Translations under genes and position numbers: made by a program
Shown: positions 1 through 6,766 of the stretch, one piece after another
Numbering within the stretch: the stretch's first letter is position 1
Layout of the letters: every line of letters starts with the position of its first letter
The notes under the pieces: generated by a model
Database searches by the model: none
What the model was told of the DNA's origin: nothing
The model's input: the letters and a program-made list of their open reading frames with translations, nothing else
NCBI GenBank assembly: GCA_022709995.1
Contig: JAKLHU010000059.1
Span: forward strand, 1-8,929
Reading direction: 5' to 3'
DNA: 8,929 bases
From: Verrucomicrobiota bacterium
Lineage (GTDB): Bacteria; Verrucomicrobiota; Lentisphaeria; Oligosphaerales; Oligosphaeraceae

Positions 1-461
1 ACGGTTTCCGGGAGGTCGAGTTGCCGGCCGCGTTGCTGGGCCTGGCGCCGGACGCCGGTTACCGCATGTATGACTTCTGGGAGGAGACATACCGCGGCGT
101 CTACCAGGGCGGCCGCCGCGTGCAGGTGGCGGGCAACAGCGCCGCCGTTTTCCGACTGGAAGAACAGCGCCCGCACCCGTGGATTCTGTCCACCGACCTG
201 CATGTGCTGCAGGGCGAGGCGGAGTTGGACGAGGTCAGCTGGAACCCGGAGACGATGACGTTGCAGGGACGGATGATGCGCGCCGCCGGCGAACAGGGCA
301 ATCTGTTCGTCATTGCCCCGGACGGCTTCCGCGAGCGCCATGCCAACCGCGGGCTCGTCGTCGCCAAGTCGGCCCTGGATGACAGCCTGGTCATCCGGAA
401 GCGGCTTCATTTTCAGCAGGACACCGAGGCCTGGAGCCTCGAGTTCGACCGCTGGAAGTAA
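1..461 (+). CDS. Glycoside hydrolase-like protein, C-terminal beta-sandwich domain (5' partial)
   Basis: The frame is open from the window edge (first full codon at base 3) to a TAA at 459-461, so only the last ~152 codons are present and the start lies outside the window. A TTG at 21 is in frame, but it sits inside the open frame and is not needed as a start. The visible part has no catalytic motif. It contains a stretch with YDFWEE near the beginning, then HPWILSTDLHVLQG, then alternating hydrophobic residues ending in an Asp/Gly turn (IAPDGFRER). This layout, with its linker of the type 'Pro-x-Ile-Leu-x-Thr-Asp-x-His', resembles the C-terminal beta-sandwich that follows the catalytic barrel in alpha-galactosidase-like (clan GH-D) enzymes. 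The family call is inference from pattern memory. It converges on purL, with only the short repeat cluster at 491-519 between the two stop codons. Confidence 0.6.
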   Translation, partial: GFREVELPAALLGLAPDAGYRMYDFWEETYRGVYQGGRRVQVAGNSAAVFRLEEQRPHPWILSTDLHVLQGEAELDEVSWNPETMTLQGRMMRAAGEQGNLFVIAPDGFRERHANRGLVVAKSALDDSLVIRKRLHFQQDTEAWSLEFDRWK

Positions 462-490
462 GCCCGGGAATAACAGGACAGAGGCATCGT

Positions 491-512
491 AGTGGACTGT
501 CCACAGTCCACT
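491..512. terminator. Possible bidirectional hairpin between convergent genes
   Basis: AGTGGACT (491-498) pairs perfectly with AGTCCACT (505-512) around a 6-nt loop. It lies between the convergent stop codons at 461 (+) and 520 (-), where a two-way terminator would be expected. There is no T-run on either side, so it is not a canonical intrinsic terminator. The pairing could also be a by-product of the repeat units lying in opposite orientations. Confidence 0.3.
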
Positions 513-519
513 GTCCACT
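491..519. repeat. AGTGGAC-type repeat cluster at the 3' end of purL
   Basis: Four copies of the GTGGAC core are packed here: one in plus orientation (492-497) and three as GTCCAC (499-504, 506-511, 513-518). The cluster ends one base short of the purL stop codon complement (520-522). The same core makes up the nine-unit array at 4311-4391 on the other side of purL, so the gene is bracketed by one repeat family. Confidence 0.75.
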
Positions 520-3500
520 TTACGCGAAGAAGTCGACGCCGGCCTGGAAGATGCCCTGGCCGTGGACGCCGGGGATGTTGCGGGAGATAAAGGTGTCGAT
601 GCCGCGTTCGCTGTGGCCCATTTTGCCGAGGACGCGTCCATCCGGGCTGGTGATGCCCTCGATGGCGGCGATGGAGCCGTTGGGGTTCCAGGGCATGTCC
701 GCCGCCGGTTTGCCGTCGGGTCCGGCATATTGGAAAGCCACCTGGCCCTTGGCGAGCAGTTCCCGCACGTGTTCGGGGGCGGCGAAGAATCGTCCTTCGC
801 CGTGGGAGATGGCGATGGCGTGGACGTCGCCGGGCTGGCAATAGCGCAGCCATGGCGAGAGGTTGGCGGTCACGACGGTGTCGATGGTGGTGGCCACGTG
901 CCGGCCGATGGAGTTGAAGGTCAGGGTCGGGTCGTCCGGCGAGAGTTGCGGCCGGATTTCGCCATAGGGCACCAGGCCGAGTTTGATGAGGGCCTGGAAG
1001 CCGTTGCAGATGCCCAGGACGAGGCCGTCGCGGTCCTTCAGCAGTCCGGTGACGGCGGCGGCCACTCGGGGATTGCGGAAGGTCGTCGCGATGAATTTGC
1101 CGGATCCATCCGGTTCGTCGCCGCCGGAGAAGCCGCCGGGGAAGGCGATGATCTGGGCGTTGGCGATGGCCTTGGCGAGGTGGGCGACGGTGTGTTCGAT
1201 GTCGGCGGCGGATTTATTGCGGACGACGAAGCTGTCGACGACGGCTCCGGCCCGTTCGAAGGCCCGCTGGGTGTCGTATTCGCAGTTGGTGCCGGGGAAG
1301 ATCGGTATGAAGACGCGGGGCCGGGCCGTGGTTTTGCCTTTGCACCGGCGCGGGGCCGGGCCGGTTTGGGGCTGCCAGGGCGGGGGCGGCGTCGGGGCGG
1401 CGGCCGCCCGGGTGGGGAAGACTTTTTCCAGCGGCTCCTGCCAGGCGGCGGCGGCCTCGGCCAGCCCGATGGCGGTTGTGCCGACGCGGATGACGGGGTT
1501 GGCGGTGGTGCGTCCCAGGGGGATGGCGCCGTCCAGGCCTTCCGGGCCCAGGCCAGGCCGGGCTTCGATGATAATGGCGCCGTAATCCGGGGCGAAGAGT
1601 TTTTCGGCAAGCCATTCCGGTTCGAAGTCGAAGCCGAGCCAGTTGCCGAAGCACATTTTGCTGATGGTGGCGGCGATGCCGCCTGGTCCGACCGTGTGGG
1701 CGGCGGCGATTTGGCCGGCGTGGATCCAGCGTTTCAGGCGGCCGAATTGCCGGCGCAGGCGTTCGAAGTCCGGCAGGTCGTGGTGGTCGCGGGGGGCGGG
1801 GAGCAGCAGCACCTGGTCGCCGGCGCCTTTGAATTCGGGGCTGATGACGCGTCTGGCCAAGGTCGGGGCGACGGCGAAGGCGACCAGGGTCGGCGGCACG
1901 GAGAGATGTTCGAACGTGCCGGACATGGAGTCTTTGCCGCCGATGGCCGCGGTGCCGAATTCCAGCTGGCCGCGCAGGCCGCCCAGCAGGGCCGCCAGGG
2001 GCTTGCCCCATTTTTCCGGGTCGTCGCCCAGGCGTTCGAAATATTCCTGGAAGGACATGCGGACGTCGTTCACGTCGCCGCCGGCGGCGGCGATTTTGGC
2101 GTTGGCCTCGACGACGGCGAAGAGGGCGCCGTGGAACGGGCTCCATTCGCTGAGCCAGGGGTTGAAGCCGTGGCTCATCAGGGTGCACGTGCCGGTGCGT
2201 CCGGCGACCGGGAGTTTGGCGGCCATGGCCTCGTTCGGGGTCAGGCGGGTCTTGCCGCCATACGGGCTGAGGACGGTCGCGGCGCCGACGGTCGCGTCAA
2301 ACCGTTCGACCATGCCTTTCTGGGAGCAGACATTGAGGTCGCGGAGGTTGTCCAGCCAGTCCTGCGCCAGGGTCGAGCCGTCCTGTTTCCAGGCCGGCCG
2401 GCGGGTGAAGAAGTTGTTGTCCGGGTCCGGCGCCGTGACGAAGGCCTCGGCGTGCTGGGTGACGCCGTTGGTGTCGAGGAAGGACCTGGCCAGGGAGATG
2501 ATGGTCTGGCCGCGCCAGGTCATGGTCAGCCGCGGCTCCGCGGTCACCTTGGCGACCGGCGTGGCCTCGAGGTTCTCGGCCTGGGCGAGAGCGATGGCCG
2601 TGGCGATGTTTTCCGGCGCGATGACGCAGGCCATGCGCTCCTGGGATTCGGAAATAGCCAGCTCGGTGCCGTCCAGACCGTCGTATTTTTTGGGGACCTG
2701 GTCCAGGTCGACGGCCAGACCAGGGGCGAGTTCGCCGATGGCGACGCAGACGCCCCCGGCGCCGAAGTCGTTGCAGCGCTTGATCAGGGTCGAAAAGGCC
2801 GGGTTGCGGAAGAGGCGCTGGATGTTTCGTTCCGTGAGCGGGTTGCCCTTTTGGACCTCGGCTCCGCATTGCCGCAGCGATTCGCCGGTATGGGCTTTGG
2901 AGGAGCCGGTGGCGCCGCCGCAGCCGTCGCGGCCGGTGCGGCCGCCGATGAGGAGGATGACGTCGTCGGGGGCGGGCTGGGCGCGGACGACATTGGCTTT
3001 GGGGGCAGCGGCGATGACGGCGCCGAGTTCCATGCGTTTGGCGACATAGCCGGGGTGGTAGATTTCCTGGACTTTGCCAGCCGCCAGACCGATCTGGTTG
3101 CCGTACGAGGAGTAGCCGGCGGCGGCAGTGGTGGTGATTTTCCGCTGGGGCAGTTTGCCGGGCAGGGTGTCGGCGATGGGCGTGCGGGGGTCGCCGGCGC
3201 CGGTGATGCGCATGGCCTGATAGACGTAGGAGCGGCCGGAAAGCGGGTCGCGGATGGCGCCGCCCAGGCAGGTGGCGGCGCCGCCGAACGGCTCGATTTC
3301 GGTCGGGTGGTTGTGGGTTTCGTTTTTGAACATCACCAGCCAGTCCTGGAGTTCGCCGTCGACGTCGGCCTGGATGGCGATGGAGCAGGCGTTGATTTCC
3401 TCGGAGGCGTCGAGGTTGTCGAGTTTGCCTTGGCGTTTCAGTTCTCTGGGGGCGATGGTGGCCAGGTCCATGAGGCAGAGGGTGCGGTCCTGGCGTCCCA

Positions 3501-4290
3501 GTTCCTGGCGGAGGCGGCGGTATTCCTTGTAGGCGGCCAGAACCGGCGTGGCCAGGCTGCCCAGCTCGAATTCGACGCTGTCGATGCTGGTGTGGAAGGT
3601 CGTATGCCGGCAGTGGTCGGACCAGTAGGTGTCGATGACGCGCAGTTCGGCAAAGGTCGGAGGGCGCTTTTCCTGGGTGCGGAAATACTGCTGGCAGAAG
3701 GCGAGGTCGGCCGGCGTCATGGCCAGGCCGAGGTCGCGGGTCATGGCGGCGAGGGCGGCGGCGTTGAGGTCAAGGAAGCCGGCCATCACCGGCACCGCCG
3801 GCGGCGCCGCCGTTTCCAGCTCCAGGGAGAGCGGCTTTTCCAGGGCGGCTTCCCGGCTTTCCACGGGGTTGATCAGATAGTGCTTGATTTTTTTCACGTT
3901 GTCGCGGCTGATTTTGCCGGTCAGCCGGTAGACGGTGGCGGTCCGGACCAGTGGCCGGTCCTTCTGGGTCAGGAGCTGGATGCACTGGGCGGCCGAGTCG
4001 GCCCGCTGGTCGTATTGGCCAGGCAGGGATTCGACGGCGAAGGTCGTTGTTTTGGGCTTGGCCGGCGCGTCGTCGTCATAGGTGATGTCGCAGTTCGGCT
4101 CCGAAAGCACGCTGTCGCGGGCGGCGGCGTATTCCGCGTCGCTGATGCCGGAAAGGTCGTAGCGCTTGAGGATGCTCACGGACTGCAATTCGGCGAGGCC
4201 GAGGTTTTCCCTCAGGTCGGCGAGGAGCTGCCGGGCCTCGACATCGAAACCGGGGCGCTTTTCAACCAACAATCGTCTGACGACTTCCAT
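520..4290 (-). CDS. purL: Phosphoribosylformylglycinamidine synthase, single-chain, clade II type
   Basis: The enzyme converts FGAR, glutamine and ATP to FGAM in the cytoplasm, the fourth step of de novo purine synthesis (EC 6.3.5.3). It has 1256 residues, full length for single-chain PurL. Residues 1-150 are the PurS-like N-terminal part, opening with the VEKRPGFDVEA-type start of the clade II family. TYWSDHCRHT (221-230) and FKNETHNHP (321-329) are synthase signatures. DFGAGGVCVAIGE (508-520), ISESQERM (546-553) and AIGGKDSMSG (782-791) mark the duplicated AIRS-like halves. The glutaminase domain starts near 993 (FPGTNCEYD) and has Cys1095 in GICNGFQ plus His1226/Glu1228 in GHSERG, the expected triad. 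A Pro/Ala-rich linker (959-991) joins the two parts. ATG at 4290 is chosen because the family N-terminus begins there and a GGAG lies 10 nt upstream. No purine riboswitch core was seen upstream. The other purine genes are not in the window. Confidence 0.97.
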   Translation of the reverse strand: MEVVRRLLVEKRPGFDVEARQLLADLRENLGLAELQSVSILKRYDLSGISDAEYAAARDSVLSEPNCDITYDDDAPAKPKTTTFAVESLPGQYDQRADSAAQCIQLLTQKDRPLVRTATVYRLTGKISRDNVKKIKHYLINPVESREAALEKPLSLELETAAPPAVPVMAGFLDLNAAALAAMTRDLGLAMTPADLAFCQQYFRTQEKRPPTFAELRVIDTYWSDHCRHTTFHTSIDSVEFELGSLATPVLAAYKEYRRLRQELGRQDRTLCLMDLATIAPRELKRQGKLDNLDASEEINACSIAIQADVDGELQDWLVMFKNETHNHPTEIEPFGGAATCLGGAIRDPLSGRSYVYQAMRITGAGDPRTPIADTLPGKLPQRKITTTAAAGYSSYGNQIGLAAGKVQEIYHPGYVAKRMELGAVIAAAPKANVVRAQPAPDDVILLIGGRTGRDGCGGATGSSKAHTGESLRQCGAEVQKGNPLTERNIQRLFRNPAFSTLIKRCNDFGAGGVCVAIGELAPGLAVDLDQVPKKYDGLDGTELAISESQERMACVIAPENIATAIALAQAENLEATPVAKVTAEPRLTMTWRGQTIISLARSFLDTNGVTQHAEAFVTAPDPDNNFFTRRPAWKQDGSTLAQDWLDNLRDLNVCSQKGMVERFDATVGAATVLSPYGGKTRLTPNEAMAAKLPVAGRTGTCTLMSHGFNPWLSEWSPFHGALFAVVEANAKIAAAGGDVNDVRMSFQEYFERLGDDPEKWGKPLAALLGGLRGQLEFGTAAIGGKDSMSGTFEHLSVPPTLVAFAVAPTLARRVISPEFKGAGDQVLLLPAPRDHHDLPDFERLRRQFGRLKRWIHAGQIAAAHTVGPGGIAATISKMCFGNWLGFDFEPEWLAEKLFAPDYGAIIIEARPGLGPEGLDGAIPLGRTTANPVIRVGTTAIGLAEAAAAWQEPLEKVFPTRAAAAPTPPPPWQPQTGPAPRRCKGKTTARPRVFIPIFPGTNCEYDTQRAFERAGAVVDSFVVRNKSAADIEHTVAHLAKAIANAQIIAFPGGFSGGDEPDGSGKFIATTFRNPRVAAAVTGLLKDRDGLVLGICNGFQALIKLGLVPYGEIRPQLSPDDPTLTFNSIGRHVATTIDTVVTANLSPWLRYCQPGDVHAIAISHGEGRFFAAPEHVRELLAKGQVAFQYAGPDGKPAADMPWNPNGSIAAIEGITSPDGRVLGKMGHSERGIDTFISRNIPGVHGQGIFQAGVDFFA

Positions 4291-4300
4291 GCTCTATGTT

Positions 4301-4304
4301 CTCC
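4301..4304 (-). promoter_or_regulatory. Shine-Dalgarno-like site of purL
   Basis: GGAG on the minus strand lies 10 nt before the ATG at 4290. It sits between the start codon and the AGTGGAC array, whose nearest edge is only 6 bp further upstream. It supports the chosen purL start. Confidence 0.45.
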
Positions 4305-4310
4305 GGGAGT

Positions 4311-4391
4311 AGTGGACTAGTGGACGTTAGTGGACATTAGTGGACATTAGTGGACATTAGTGGACTAGTGGACTAGTGGACGTTAGTGGAC
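4311..4391. repeat. Nine-unit AGTGGAC tandem array upstream of purL
   Basis: Nine head-to-tail copies of AGTGGAC begin at 4311, 4319, 4329, 4339, 4349, 4359, 4367, 4375 and 4385. Spacers are 1 base (T) or 3 bases (ATT or GTT), giving periods of 8 or 10 bp. The three central units are identical 10-mers (AGTGGACATT). The array occupies the 5' untranslated or promoter region of purL and starts 20 bp from its ATG. The core heptamer is invariant while the spacers vary, which suggests either constraint on the core or recent expansion by slippage. Confidence 0.9.
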
Positions 4392-4408
4392 CAATGCTTT
4401 TTGTTCAA
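4380..4408 (-). promoter_or_regulatory. Weak candidate sigma-70-like promoter for purL
   Basis: Reading the minus strand, TTGAAC (4403-4408) is followed by a 17-bp spacer and TAACGT (4380-4385). The -35 matches consensus at 4 of 6 bases and the -10 at 3 of 6. The -10 element would fall inside the AGTGGAC array. It lies in the only AT-rich patch upstream of purL. The match is weak and could be chance. Confidence 0.18.
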
Positions 4409-4453
4409 GGGTTCGTTTTGGCTTCGGGCGACTCCGATGACCCAGGTGCCTGT

Positions 4454-4523
4454 TGTTCTATGCGCCGTCCCATACGTCTTATGCGTCCCATACGTCCTAT
4501 CCCAGCGTTCTATAGGTCTCATG
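4454..4523. repeat. 9-bp tandem array, consensus CGTCYYATR
   Basis: Four contiguous 9-mers run from 4466 to 4501: CGTCCCATA, CGTCTTATG, CGTCCCATA and CGTCCTATC. After a 4-bp gap come two more degenerate units (CGTTCTATA at 4506-4514 and GGTCTCATG at 4515-4523). An outlying TGTTCTATG lies at 4454-4462. A single inverted copy (ATGGGACATA) is at 4565-4574. The period is three codons, so it gives a repetitive spurious translation on the minus strand, but nothing suggests it is translated. It is unrelated in sequence to the AGTGGAC array 60 bp away. Confidence 0.8.
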
Positions 4524-4606
4524 TTTCCAGCCTGCGTAACGCATACGTGAAGAGCATGCGACAGATGGGACATAGTGCGGTCTCGACGGCGGCGCCGCCG
4601 GGGGGG
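4524..4606. other. Rest of the purL upstream intergenic region
   Basis: This is the gene-free stretch between the 9-bp array and the stop codon of the PH-TerB gene. It holds the inverted 9-bp-type unit at 4565-4574 and a perfect 14-bp palindrome, CGGCGGCGCCGCCG (4587-4600), six bases after the PH-TerB stop codon. The palindrome could form a short GC hairpin at the 3' end of that transcript. It has no loop of its own and no T-run, so a terminator role is only possible. Nothing else is recognisable. Confidence 0.4.
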
Positions 4607-5428
4607 TCAATACGAGAAGACGGACAGGTCGTTTTTGATTCGGTTGGCGTCTTCGAGCCATTGCCACAGCGTTTCCGGGACCTTGAGGATTTGTCGGCAC
4701 TGGGTCAGGATCGCGGTTTCCCGGGCGTCCTTGGTGCCGTCCACCGCGGCCAGGTCGAGAAGATTGGCCAGTAGGCATTTCTTTTGTTCGAGGGTGAATA
4801 TTTTATCGATGGTCTGGAAGAGTTCCTCCAGAGAGCAGGCCTTGAGGACGCGCCGTCCCTGGACGATGCATTCGCGTTGTTCGAAGATGCGGCTGATGGT
4901 CGTCAGTTCGCTGTCGGTCATGGCGTTGTCGGCGTGGGCCAGGGCGAGCATGGCGGCGGCGAAGTAGACCACGTTGGGCTGGTAGGTGTGTTCATGCGGG
5001 CGGGCGAAGGTCCGGGGGGCCTTTCGGGCGGGCGTTTCCGGCAGGGGCGGCGGCGTGTCCGGCAGGGGCGGCGGGCCGTTCACGGCGGCATCCAGCGGCG
5101 GGCGCTGGCCGCGCAGGCGTTCGGCGAGCGGGCGGTCCTGCCGGGCAAACGGCAAAAGCCACGTTTCGTCGACGGTTGCCAGGCAGATGTCGGCGCCGAA
5201 GGGCTGGTCGCGGATTTCCAGGCCGGTCACTTCGCGCCAGTCGAAGCGCAAACGCTGCGGGGCGGTTTCGGGCTGGCGGCCGAGAAAGACGATGCCTTCG
5301 GACCACGTCGCCAGCCAGCCTTCCCCCGCCTGGCCGGACAAGGTGCGAAAAACCCGCAGAGCGGCGGAGGGATACAAGTGGCCGCTCTGCTGCCGGAACA
5401 ATTTTTGCAACGACCAGGGAAGGGGCAT
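4607..5428 (-). CDS. PH-like / TerB-like two-domain protein
   Basis: The protein has 273 residues and no signal peptide or membrane segment, so it is probably cytoplasmic. Residues ~1-107 look like a small beta-rich domain of the bacterial PH-like type (GEGWLATWSEGIVFLG, then FDWREVTGLEIRD, then DETWLLPFAR). Residues ~108-140 are a Pro-rich linker with two near-identical heptads (PPPLPDT, PPPLPET). Residues ~150-265 are alpha-helical with two acidic turns, HADNAMTDSE (165-174) and VDGTKDARE (229-237). This is the pattern of TerB/DjlA-N domains, in which such acidic loops follow a helix in each half. The biochemical role of TerB-like domains is poorly defined (stress- and envelope-associated), so no function is assigned. 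The ATG at 5428 follows the capA-like stop by 37 bp on the same strand, suggesting cotranscription, although I see no good Shine-Dalgarno sequence. Confidence 0.75.
   Translation of the reverse strand: MPLPWSLQKLFRQQSGHLYPSAALRVFRTLSGQAGEGWLATWSEGIVFLGRQPETAPQRLRFDWREVTGLEIRDQPFGADICLATVDETWLLPFARQDRPLAERLRGQRPPLDAAVNGPPPLPDTPPPLPETPARKAPRTFARPHEHTYQPNVVYFAAAMLALAHADNAMTDSELTTISRIFEQRECIVQGRRVLKACSLEELFQTIDKIFTLEQKKCLLANLLDLAAVDGTKDARETAILTQCRQILKVPETLWQWLEDANRIKNDLSVFSY
5034..5075. repeat. Two 21-bp direct repeats coding the Pro-rich linker
   Basis: Units 5034-5054 and 5055-5075 differ at only two positions. They encode the successive heptads PPPLPDT and PPPLPET in the PH-TerB protein. Being a multiple of three, the duplication keeps frame and lengthens the interdomain linker. 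Confidence 0.75.
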
Positions 5429-5465
5429 GAACAGAGTTACGCAGGGGTTGGCGGAGCCGGGAGAA

Positions 5466-6710
5466 TCACTTCATGAAGGCCGCTGCCGACAGTTTTTTCA
5501 GCAGTGGGGCGCATTTGCGGGCGGATTCCAGGCGTCCTTCTTCGACGAGGCGCATGTAGGTGGCCAGGACTTCGTGGTGGGCTTCGCAGGTGAGCAGGTT
5601 GCGCAGGGGCATGAGCTTCTTGTTGGGGGCGGGGGCGTCGAAGTCGGCCGCCGTCCAGGCCGGGTTAGTCAGGGTCTTGGCGTAGCCGCTGTTGGCGGCC
5701 CAGCATTCGTGGAAGGCGATGATTTTGTCCCAGTCCTTGAGGGGCTCGGAGATTTTTTTCATATAGGCGTAGAAGCCGTCGCGCTGTTTGCCGGCGAGTT
5801 GCCTGATGCTGCTGCCGTCGGCGGCGAAGGTCGTCGGAAAGAGTTGCAGTCCGCAGACGCCGTCGGCGTCGATGTCAAAGCGGACGAGGGTGCCGAGGAG
5901 CCAGAAGTCTTCGGGGGCGTAGGCGCGGTCTTTCGGCCAGGGGAAATAGAAGTTTCCGGGGCAGTAGACGATGGCGCTGCCGTTCCAGTTTTCGACGCCC
6001 TGGGCGCAATGGGTGTGGATGTTGACGACGATGTCGGCGCCGGCGTCGGCAAAGGCGCGGGACATGTTGACGACTCTGGGGCTGGGGATGGGGTTGTGTT
6101 CGTTGCCGCCATGGGTGATGACGACGCAGCAGTCGACCTGGGGCGCGAGCTGGAGAATCTGGCTGATGTTGAAGCAGGGCGACAGGGGCGCGGCGCCGGG
6201 CTTGGCCGGGCCGGCGCCGCCGAATTCGTTTTCGGCGACGTTGAGGATGCCGATCTTGATGCCGTTGGTTTCGACGATCAGGGGTTGGCGGGCCGCGTCG
6301 AGATCGGCGCCGGCGCCGACGGTTTTGAAGCCGTTGGCCTGCAGGGTGGCGATCGTTTCCAGGACCGGCTCCGTGCCGAAGTCGCCGATGTGGTTGTTGG
6401 CCAGGAGGGTCACGTCGCCGCCCCAGGCGTGCAGGAAATCGACGACGTCGGGGTGGCATTTCAAGTTGGGGCCGCTTTTGACGATCGGGGTTTCGGCGGT
6501 GGTCAGCGGGGTTTCGAATTGGATCATGGACAAGTCGGCGGCGCTGAACACGTCCTGCAGGTCGGCGAGGATGTCGTCGGACTTGCCTTGGCGGATGAAT
6601 TCTTCGCCGGTGGCTCTTGGGCAGCAGTCGCCGGCGACCAGGATGGCGGCGCGCCGGTCGCCTTTTGGTTTGCGGATGGTCAGGGTGCCTTGAGCATTGA
6701 TGATTCGCAT
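5466..6710 (-). CDS. CapA-family (PGA_cap) metallophosphoesterase-like protein
   Basis: The 414-residue protein has the ordered motifs of the CapA/PgsA fold, a calcineurin-like metallophosphoesterase relative: AGDCCPR (26-32), FETPL (65-69), ANNHIGDFG (104-112), THGGNEH (199-205) and NIHTHCAQGVE (230-240). The metal-ligand-type residues Asp28, Glu66, Asn106, His107, His200, His232 and His234 are all present. Relatives act in poly-gamma-glutamate or capsule production, but many family members have unknown substrates. This copy has no signal peptide or membrane anchor at its N-terminus, unlike classical membrane CapA. It also has no capB or capC neighbour, so a PGA-capsule role is not supported. 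A C-terminal ~130-residue extension (about 285-414) follows the catalytic part. The ATG at 6710 has GGAG 6 nt upstream and starts 56 bp after the beta-helix stop. Confidence 0.88.
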   Translation of the reverse strand: MRIINAQGTLTIRKPKGDRRAAILVAGDCCPRATGEEFIRQGKSDDILADLQDVFSAADLSMIQFETPLTTAETPIVKSGPNLKCHPDVVDFLHAWGGDVTLLANNHIGDFGTEPVLETIATLQANGFKTVGAGADLDAARQPLIVETNGIKIGILNVAENEFGGAGPAKPGAAPLSPCFNISQILQLAPQVDCCVVITHGGNEHNPIPSPRVVNMSRAFADAGADIVVNIHTHCAQGVENWNGSAIVYCPGNFYFPWPKDRAYAPEDFWLLGTLVRFDIDADGVCGLQLFPTTFAADGSSIRQLAGKQRDGFYAYMKKISEPLKDWDKIIAFHECWAANSGYAKTLTNPAWTAADFDAPAPNKKLMPLRNLLTCEAHHEVLATYMRLVEEGRLESARKCAPLLKKLSAAAFMK

Positions 6711-6716
6711 GGCGGA

Positions 6717-6720
6717 CTCC
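6717..6720 (-). promoter_or_regulatory. Shine-Dalgarno-like site of the capA-like gene
   Basis: GGAG on the minus strand lies 6 nt before the ATG at 6710, the best-placed ribosome binding site in the window. It decides the start of the CapA-family gene. Confidence 0.55.
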
Positions 6721-6766
6721 GAATGAATGGGGCTGAAGATGGGTCAAAGGAGATGTTCTGAGGTCA

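Noticed and set aside
562..4320. A 1252-codon open frame on the plus strand, running antisense to the whole of purL
   Set aside because: It mirrors purL codon by codon, is dominated by Gly, Ala, Val and Asp, and has no recognisable motif. In very GC-rich genes the antisense frame often lacks stops. purL on the other strand has complete catalytic motifs.
4311..4523. CRISPR array
   Set aside because: The units are 7-10 bp with spacers of 0-4 bp and no unique spacers, and there are no cas genes. These are simple tandem repeats.
4373..4573. A small minus-strand open frame with repetitive residues (YGTHKTYGT type)
   Set aside because: The repetition comes from the 9-bp DNA array, which has a period of three codons. 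The rest translates the AGTGGAC array and spacer. There is no sign of coding selection.
4291..4606. Purine riboswitch in the purL leader
   Set aside because: I could not find the conserved purine aptamer core or its three-way junction stems. Repeat arrays occupy the region instead.
5466..6710. Poly-gamma-glutamate capsule (cap/pgs) operon
   Set aside because: Only the CapA-like fold is present. No capB- or capC-type gene is adjacent, and the protein lacks the membrane anchor of classical CapA.
4986..6761. A 591-codon plus-strand open frame spanning the PH-TerB and capA-like genes
   Set aside because: It crosses two well-supported minus-strand genes, has low-complexity composition, and matches no family I know. 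It is a GC-driven shadow.
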